Origin: Lysobacterales bacterium CG02_land_8_20_14_3_00_62_12
Lineage (GTDB): Bacteria > Pseudomonadota > Gammaproteobacteria > Xanthomonadales > Ahniellaceae
Assembly (NCBI GenBank): GCA_002785585.1
Contig: PEUI01000332.1
Location: 1,468 to 8,001 of the forward strand
DNA length: 6,534 nt
Direction of reading: 5' to 3'
This document shows, in pieces, positions 1 to 4,269 of the stretch. The stretch's first letter is position 1, and every line of letters begins with the position of its first letter. The notes beneath the pieces are model-generated. The model was not told the origin of the DNA. It saw only the letters and a list, made by a program, of their open reading frames with translations, and did not search any database. The translations under genes and the position numbers were made by a program.

Positions 1-1
1 T

Positions 2-85
2 CTCGCCGTGCTCGACTGGCGCGCCAGCCCGGATGCGGCGCCGCTTAGCCTGGCCACGCGCAGCGTCGCGGTGGTCGATGGCATC
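2..85 (+). repeat. Tail of an earlier D-type repeat domain
   Basis: The first encoded residues (LAVLDWRASPDAAPLSLATR, then SVAVVDG) align with the ends of the later D domains, for example 'LAVLVGTDWIQLATAEFDLIDLEPP' read in two halves: a Leu/Val-rich strand with a Trp, a charged loop, then 'x-V-x-D' before the next domain. This is the last strand pair of a D domain whose beginning lies outside the window, so the supermodule array starts further upstream. Confidence 0.6.
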
Positions 86-3000
86 GCGCCGCTGATCGTG
101 CTGCAAACCCCCGACGTCGGGGCCTGGGTGCGCGGGGCGGCGGCCTTGGCGGCCCAAGTCAGCGACGTGCATAGCGGTGTGGATCGGGTCGAGATCGTGA
201 TCGACGGCGGCAGTTGGCGGATTGCACCGCTACTACCACAGGGCGCTTATGGCCTCGACGCCAGCGGCCTTTCCGACGGCAGCCACCGCTTCCAGGTGCG
301 TGCGCGTGATCGCGCCGACAATGAATCGATCAGCGTCGAACGCGAGTTCCAGGTCGACAACACCCCGCCGCGCATTCTGATCAGCGGGGTCGCCGATGGT
401 GATCGGGTCAACCATGCGCTGACGCCGGTGGTGAGCATCGACGAGGCGCATCCGGGTGCGACCAGTATCGCCCTCGGCGTGGATGCCTTTGTCAGCGGCA
501 CGGTGGTGAGCGCGGACGGCAGTTATCTGCTGAGCGTGGTCGCGCATGACCTGGCCGGCAATGTCGCCGCCGCCAGCGTGCGCTTCGAGATCGATACCAG
601 CGCGCCGCCGCTCAGCTTCATCACCCCGCTGGACGGCGATCAGACCACTCTGGCCAGTATCGAAGCGCGGCTCCAAAGTGAGCCCGAAAGCAGCGTGCAA
701 CTGAGCGCTGGCGCCTTCGTGCAGACCGTCGTCGCCGATGCCAGCGGTGTCGCCAGCTTCGCCTCGGTGCCCTTGGTCTTCGGCAACAATGCCTTGCAGG
801 CGGTCGCCAGCGACGCGCTCGGCAACCAGGGCGCGCCAGTCAGCGTGCAGGTCAGCCGCCTGGACAACAGCGGTGCCGCCTTGGTCGGCAGCCTGGTGCC
901 GACGGCACCGACCTTCGCCAGCGCGACGCCCGTGGTGCTGAACTGGCAGGTGCAGAACCCATTGACCACGCCCTTGCTGGCACAAACCCTGCTTGTTCGG
1001 GCCGTGCATGTGGCCACTGCGGCCGTGCTGGGCGAAGACAGTGTCGTTGTGGATATTCCGGGCAGCGGCCAGAACACCGGCAGTTCGTCGTTCGCGACCA
1101 CCGGCGCGCCGCTCGGCCGCTACACGGCCACGCTAGCGGTCTTGGTCGGCACCGATTGGATCCAGTTGGCGACTGCCGAGTTCGACCTGATCGACCTGGA
1201 ACCGCCGACCTTGGAACTGCTGGCGCCGTCCGCCGCAGCCCTGCTCAATACGCCGCTGCAAATCCTCGCCGCCGCCAGCGATCATCTGGGCAGCGTCATC
1301 GCGGTGCGTTACCGTCTGGACGGTGCGCCCTGGGTCGAGATGACGCCAGTCGTTGGCTCGCCGGAAAGTTTCCAGAGCGCGCTCCTCGACCTGCCCGATG
1401 CCGAATACCAAGTCGAAGCCGATGCCACCGACAACGTCGGCAATCGCGTGCAGACGCCAATCCGTGCCTTCACCGTGGATCGCACTGCGCCGCTGATCGA
1501 AATCAGCAACGTCGCCGATGGCGGCGCCTACAACGCCGCGGTGACACCGCTGATCCAGATCACCGAGCTGCACCCGGGCAGCCAGTCGATTACCCTTGAT
1601 GGCCAGCCCTTCGTTTCCGGAACCCCGGTCGGTAGCGATGGCAACCATGTGCTGGCGGTCGCTGCCACCGACGCCGCCGGCAACCCGTCGGCGCTCAGTC
1701 TGAGCTTCCTGATCGATACCACGCCGCCGGTGATTGCGTTTACTTTCCCGGCTGCAGGCGCGGTCGTGGCGACGCCGGTGCTCGATGTCGGCGGCCTGAG
1801 CGAAGCCCAGGCGCGGATCGAATTCCGCACCGGCGCCAGCAACTCGACCGTGTTCGCCGATGACTTGGGTGGCTTTGTGGTACCCGGGGTCGCGCTCGCC
1901 CTCGGCAGCAATCTGCTGGAGGTCCGCGCCATCGACGCGCTAGCCAATGCCAGCGCCTGGATCGGTCGCAGCGTCGACTACGTTCCGAACGCGGGCGCCA
2001 CGCTCAATGCCGTGTTGACCGTGTCCTCGGTGGAGCTGCCGCTAGGCCAGGTACTGACCGCAGGCTATACGCTGACCAATAGCGGCAACATCGCGATCCA
2101 GGCCCTGCCGATGCGGCTGTTGTGGCTGCGTCTGGCTGACCAGCAGCAACTGAGTGAGCATGCGTTCGCGCTCGATCTGGCGCCGTCGGCGGTGTTCACG
2201 GCGAGCGTGGATCTGCCAAGCGCCGACACTCTGCCGGGTGCGCACTTGGTAGTGCTGGAAGGGCTGTTGACAGCGGCCGATGGCAGCCAGAGCTGGCAGA
2301 CCGTGGCCAGTGAGCAGGTCATCGTGCGCGATGTGCTGCCGCCGGTGGTCACCGTGTTGGCACCGGTCGCAGGCAGTTTCGTCGATAGCGGATTCAGCCT
2401 GCGGGTAGCCGCCAACGATCTGCACAGCAGCGTGGCGAGCGTGCAGGGGCTGATCGAATCCAGCCCGATCACCATGGCACCGGACGTGCTTGCAGGCGAA
2501 TACCTCGCCACGGTGACGGTGGCCACTGAAGGCCCGCTCAACTTGTCTGCGCGGGCGCTGGATAGTGCCGGTAACGCGGCCGAAGCCGCGCCGCGTCAGG
2601 TCATCGTCGATCTGTTTCCGCCCGGGATCGTGGTCACTGGCGTCGCTCAGGGGGCTTTGAGCAATCAGCCGGTCATCTTGCAAATCGCGATCAGCGACGT
2701 GTCTCCGGTGCAGAGCATGATCACCCTGGACGGTCAGCCCTTCGTGGCCGGTGGCACCGTCAGCAACGATGGTGAACATCTGCTGCGGGTCCTCGCCACC
2801 GATGCACTCAACCGGCAGAGCGAACTACTCCGAAGCTTCACCATTGATCGCACGCCGCCGCTGGCGCGGATCGATCTGCCGGTCGATGGCGCGATCCTCT
2901 TCGCCGATAGCACCCGTGTGGTTGGCAGCACCGAAGCTCTGGCCGAGGTCGCGCTCCAGGTCGGCGCCTTCAACGCCGTGCTGAGCGCCGATGCCGCCGG

Positions 3001-4147
3001 CATCTTCAGCGTCGATAACGTGCCGCTACAGCCTGGCCTGAATCAGATCGCCGCGCGCGCCACGGATCGCGCCGGCAATGTCGGTCCCGAGGTCACGATC
3101 CAGGTCGAGCGCCGCGCCCAGCCGGTGGTGGCGCTACAGGGGCAGATTCTGATCGCCTCCAGCAAATGGGCCAACGGCGTTCCGCTCGATGCCGCCTTCG
3201 TGCTCGACAATATCGGCACCGCCGAATTGGTCACCCTGCCGGTACGGCTGGAAGCGCGCCGTCGCGATAGTCAGCAACTGCTGCAAGCGGCCGACTTCCA
3301 CATCAATCTGAGCCCGGGCGCCCAGCACACCGAACCCTTCATCTGGACCACCGCCGACTGGGGCTTGGGCGAAGTCGAGATCAGCCTGACTGCCGATTTG
3401 CCGGTCCTGCGTGCGGTCACGATCCTGGACAGCCACCTCTTGTTGATGCAGGATCGTGAGCCGCCCGCAGTTGCCTTCGAGGCGCCGACCAACAACGCCC
3501 AGATGCATGCAGGCGACCCGGTACGGGTGCTAGCCAGTGATCGCTTGAGTGCCATCGCCAGTGTCGATCTGAAGGTCGATGATGGCGCCTGGCAACCCCT
3601 GCCAGCGCTGGACGTTCTGGCCGGTCGCTATGGTTCGCCCCTGCCGGTATTGCCGCTCGGTCCGCACCGCTTGGCGGCGCGTTCGCTTGATGCCGCCGGC
3701 AATTCTGCGGCCACGGTCGATCTGCCGATCCGGGTGGTCGGGGTACTACCGCTCCAAGTGACCGCGCCGATTGATGGCAGCACGACCGTGGCCTTGGAAA
3801 TCGACTTCGTCGGCAGCACCAGCCCCAGTGCCAGCGTGCGGCTGCACCGAGGCAACGATCAGTGGCAGACCTCAGCCGATTCGAGTGGGCAGTTCCAACT
3901 GGCAGCGGTTCCGCTGATTGCCGGCGCCAACGCCTTCACCGTGCAGGCCGAGGATGGCTTCGGCAACACCAGCGCCATCGTTCCGGTCGCCGTCACCGCT
4001 ACCGCCGTCGCCGAACCGATAGCGGTGCCGGCCAGCGACTGGCGCGGCCTGATCCTGCTGGCGGTGCTGATCCTGTTGAGCGCAACCGGGCTACCCGCCA
4101 CCGGCGCCTGCCGTCACCAATCCAATCACCGATCACTCTTTTCGTAA
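2..4147 (+). CDS. Large repetitive Ig-like domain surface protein with C-terminal membrane anchor (5'-partial)
   Basis: Only the C-terminal part is visible. The frame is open to the left edge, and the GTG at 8 is probably an internal Val codon: there is no Shine-Dalgarno before it and it falls inside the tail of a repeat. Residue numbers here count from that GTG. The protein is a chain of about 14 beta-rich Ig-like domains of 79-117 residues. Most start after a 'D-x-x-P-P' linker, and most of types A-C end in a strand like 'A-x-D-x-x-G-N' (ASDALGN, ATDNVGN, ATDAAGN, ALDSAGN, ATDRAGN, AEDGFGN). These are hallmarks of bacterial Ig-like/cadherin-like adhesin and stalk domains. Four domain types follow each other in fixed order (A-B-C-D) with a period of 372-379 residues. 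The only cysteine is Cys1368, beyond the hydrophobic anchor (1347-1362). A structural or adhesive role at the cell surface is inferred; no catalytic motif is seen. It lies 20 bases upstream of a transglutaminase-like gene, so an operon is likely. The TAA stop is followed at once by an in-frame TGA. Confidence 0.88.
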   Translation, partial: LAVLDWRASPDAAPLSLATRSVAVVDGIAPLIVLQTPDVGAWVRGAAALAAQVSDVHSGVDRVEIVIDGGSWRIAPLLPQGAYGLDASGLSDGSHRFQVRARDRADNESISVEREFQVDNTPPRILISGVADGDRVNHALTPVVSIDEAHPGATSIALGVDAFVSGTVVSADGSYLLSVVAHDLAGNVAAASVRFEIDTSAPPLSFITPLDGDQTTLASIEARLQSEPESSVQLSAGAFVQTVVADASGVASFASVPLVFGNNALQAVASDALGNQGAPVSVQVSRLDNSGAALVGSLVPTAPTFASATPVVLNWQVQNPLTTPLLAQTLLVRAVHVATAAVLGEDSVVVDIPGSGQNTGSSSFATTGAPLGRYTATLAVLVGTDWIQLATAEFDLIDLEPPTLELLAPSAAALLNTPLQILAAASDHLGSVIAVRYRLDGAPWVEMTPVVGSPESFQSALLDLPDAEYQVEADATDNVGNRVQTPIRAFTVDRTAPLIEISNVADGGAYNAAVTPLIQITELHPGSQSITLDGQPFVSGTPVGSDGNHVLAVAATDAAGNPSALSLSFLIDTTPPVIAFTFPAAGAVVATPVLDVGGLSEAQARIEFRTGASNSTVFADDLGGFVVPGVALALGSNLLEVRAIDALANASAWIGRSVDYVPNAGATLNAVLTVSSVELPLGQVLTAGYTLTNSGNIAIQALPMRLLWLRLADQQQLSEHAFALDLAPSAVFTASVDLPSADTLPGAHLVVLEGLLTAADGSQSWQTVASEQVIVRDVLPPVVTVLAPVAGSFVDSGFSLRVAANDLHSSVASVQGLIESSPITMAPDVLAGEYLATVTVATEGPLNLSARALDSAGNAAEAAPRQVIVDLFPPGIVVTGVAQGALSNQPVILQIAISDVSPVQSMITLDGQPFVAGGTVSNDGEHLLRVLATDALNRQSELLRSFTIDRTPPLARIDLPVDGAILFADSTRVVGSTEALAEVALQVGAFNAVLSADAAGIFSVDNVPLQPGLNQIAARATDRAGNVGPEVTIQVERRAQPVVALQGQILIASSKWANGVPLDAAFVLDNIGTAELVTLPVRLEARRRDSQQLLQAADFHINLSPGAQHTEPFIWTTADWGLGEVEISLTADLPVLRAVTILDSHLLLMQDREPPAVAFEAPTNNAQMHAGDPVRVLASDRLSAIASVDLKVDDGAWQPLPALDVLAGRYGSPLPVLPLGPHRLAARSLDAAGNSAATVDLPIRVVGVLPLQVTAPIDGSTTVALEIDFVGSTSPSASVRLHRGNDQWQTSADSSGQFQLAAVPLIAGANAFTVQAEDGFGNTSAIVPVAVTATAVAEPIAVPASDWRGLILLAVLILLSATGLPATGACRHQSNHRSLFS
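86..1201 (+). repeat. Supermodule copy 1 (domains A1-B1-C1-D1)
   Basis: Residues 27-398 counted from the GTG at 8. A1 is 27-119, with 'IDGGSW' and ending 'ARDRADN'. B1 is 120-199, with 'ISGVADG' and 'FVSGTVVSADG', ending 'AHDLAGN'. C1 is 200-286: 'FITPLDGD', then a 'V-x-A-D-A-S-G-V' turn and 'VPLVFGNNALQAVASDALGN'. D1 is 287-398, a longer domain without the D-x-x-G-N strand, resembling CARDB-like or other Ig-fold domains in which a strand carries 'N-x-G' or 'N-P'. The boundaries are set by the Pro-Pro linkers and by alignment to the later copies. Confidence 0.75.
1202..2338 (+). repeat. Supermodule copy 2 (domains A2-B2-C2-D2)
   Basis: Residues 399-777. A2 (399-493) carries 'LDGAPWVEM' and 'ATDNVGN'. 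B2 (494-572) carries 'ISNVADGGAYN', 'ITLDGQPFVSG' and 'ATDAAGN'. C2 (573-660) has 'FTFPAAGAVV', 'DDLGGFVVPGVALALGSN' and a degenerate last strand, 'AIDALAN'. D2 (661-777) has 'GYTLTNSGN', an 'LRLADQQQL' strand and a 'D-V-L-P-P' exit. The domain order and spacing match copies 1 and 3. Confidence 0.78.
2339..3460 (+). repeat. Supermodule copy 3 (domains A3-B3-C3-D3)
   Basis: Residues 778-1151. A3 (778-870) ends in 'ALDSAGN' and lacks the Trp seen in the other A domains. B3 (871-949) has 'VTGVAQGALSN' and 'ITLDGQPFVAG', and its last strand is altered to 'ATDALNR'. C3 (950-1036) has 'IDLPVDGAILF', 'ADAAGIFSVDNVPLQPG' and 'ATDRAGN'. D3 (1037-1151) has 'FVLDNIGTAELVTLPVRL' and 'RRRDSQQLLQ', matching the D2 strand 'LRLADQQQL'. 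It exits at 'D-R-E-P-P'. Confidence 0.78.
3461..4012 (+). repeat. Shortened supermodule copy 4 (domains A4-C4 only)
   Basis: Residues 1152-1335. A4 (1152-1246) has 'VDDGAWQPLP', 'LPLGPHRLAARSLDAAGN' and a basic-hydrophobic end strand. It runs directly into a C-type domain (C4, 1247-1335) with 'APIDGSTTV', 'SADSSGQFQLAAVPLIAG' and 'AEDGFGN'. The B domain normally found between A and C is absent, as is the D domain that should follow C. This makes a distinct membrane-proximal end to the array before the anchor. Confidence 0.75.
4025..4144 (+). other. C-terminal hydrophobic anchor, resembling an IPTL-CTERM-type sorting signal
   Basis: The last 40 residues (1340-1379) start with 'VPASDWRG', continue with a hydrophobic stretch at about 1347-1362 (LILLAVLILLSATGL), and end in a polar tail containing two Arg and two His (ACRHQSNHRSLFS). 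The Pro, then Trp-(R)-Gly, then a Leu-rich helix recalls IPTL-CTERM signals ('I-P-T-L-S-x-W-G' plus helix plus basic end) of Gram-negative exported proteins. The match is partial: the Thr-Leu is replaced by Ala-Ser, and the tail is longer and less Arg-rich than usual. It could simply be a single C-terminal transmembrane anchor. Confidence 0.55.
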
Positions 4148-4156
4148 TGACCTCTC

Positions 4157-4160
4157 GGAG
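4157..4160 (+). promoter_or_regulatory. Ribosome binding site (GGAG) of the transglutaminase-like gene
   Basis: GGAG lies in the 20-base gap between the genes, seven bases before the ATG at 4168. It supports that start over the in-frame ATG at 4147, which overlaps the upstream TAA stop and has no purine-rich sequence in front of it. No terminator hairpin or convincing promoter fits in the gap, which agrees with co-transcription from an upstream promoter. Confidence 0.7.
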
Positions 4161-4167
4161 TAAGCCC

Positions 4168-4269
4168 ATGCGTGCGCAGCACAAGGAATCAACGCGACCC
4201 ACCGTGAACCGGATCACCGGCTGGCCGTTCGTATTGCTGGCCGGTCTGGCGACCCTGACCGCGTCGGCG
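4168..4269 (+). other. Sec-type signal peptide
   Basis: Residues 1-34: a basic and polar n-region (MRAQHKESTRPTVNR), a hydrophobic core at about 19-31 (WPFVLLAGLATLT) and an A-S-A motif at 32-34, giving a likely signal peptidase I cut before Ala35-Asp36. No lipobox Cys is present, so this is not a lipoprotein signal. The n-region is rather long. A start at 4147 would add seven more residues. Confidence 0.75.

Noticed and set aside
8..10. GTG as the true start of the Ig-like gene
   Set aside because: The frame stays open upstream, there is no room for a Shine-Dalgarno, and the residues here belong to the end of a repeat domain.
233..1009. Long minus-strand open frame (258 residues) antisense to the Ig-like gene
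   Set aside because: His/Arg/Gly-rich shadow translation of the repeat protein, without a domain or convincing start signal; its extent follows the GC-biased codons of the sense gene.
1156..1599. Plus-strand open frame (147 residues) in another frame inside the Ig-like gene
   Set aside because: Arg/Pro-rich out-of-frame product overlapping conserved repeat domains; no independent coding evidence.
4091..4105. Exact LPxTG sortase motif (LPATG, residues 1362-1366) near the end of the Ig-like protein
   Set aside because: It lies after the hydrophobic helix, whereas sortase substrates carry it before the helix. The window also looks Gram-negative, so it is most likely chance.
4128..4150. Possible promoter -10 element (TAATGA) near the gene junction
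   Set aside because: The match is weak, no -35 partner is seen at proper spacing, and the bases are explained by the stop codons TAA and TGA.
4148..4167. Terminator or hairpin between the two genes
   Set aside because: The gap is only 20 bases, and I see no inverted repeat or T-run in it.
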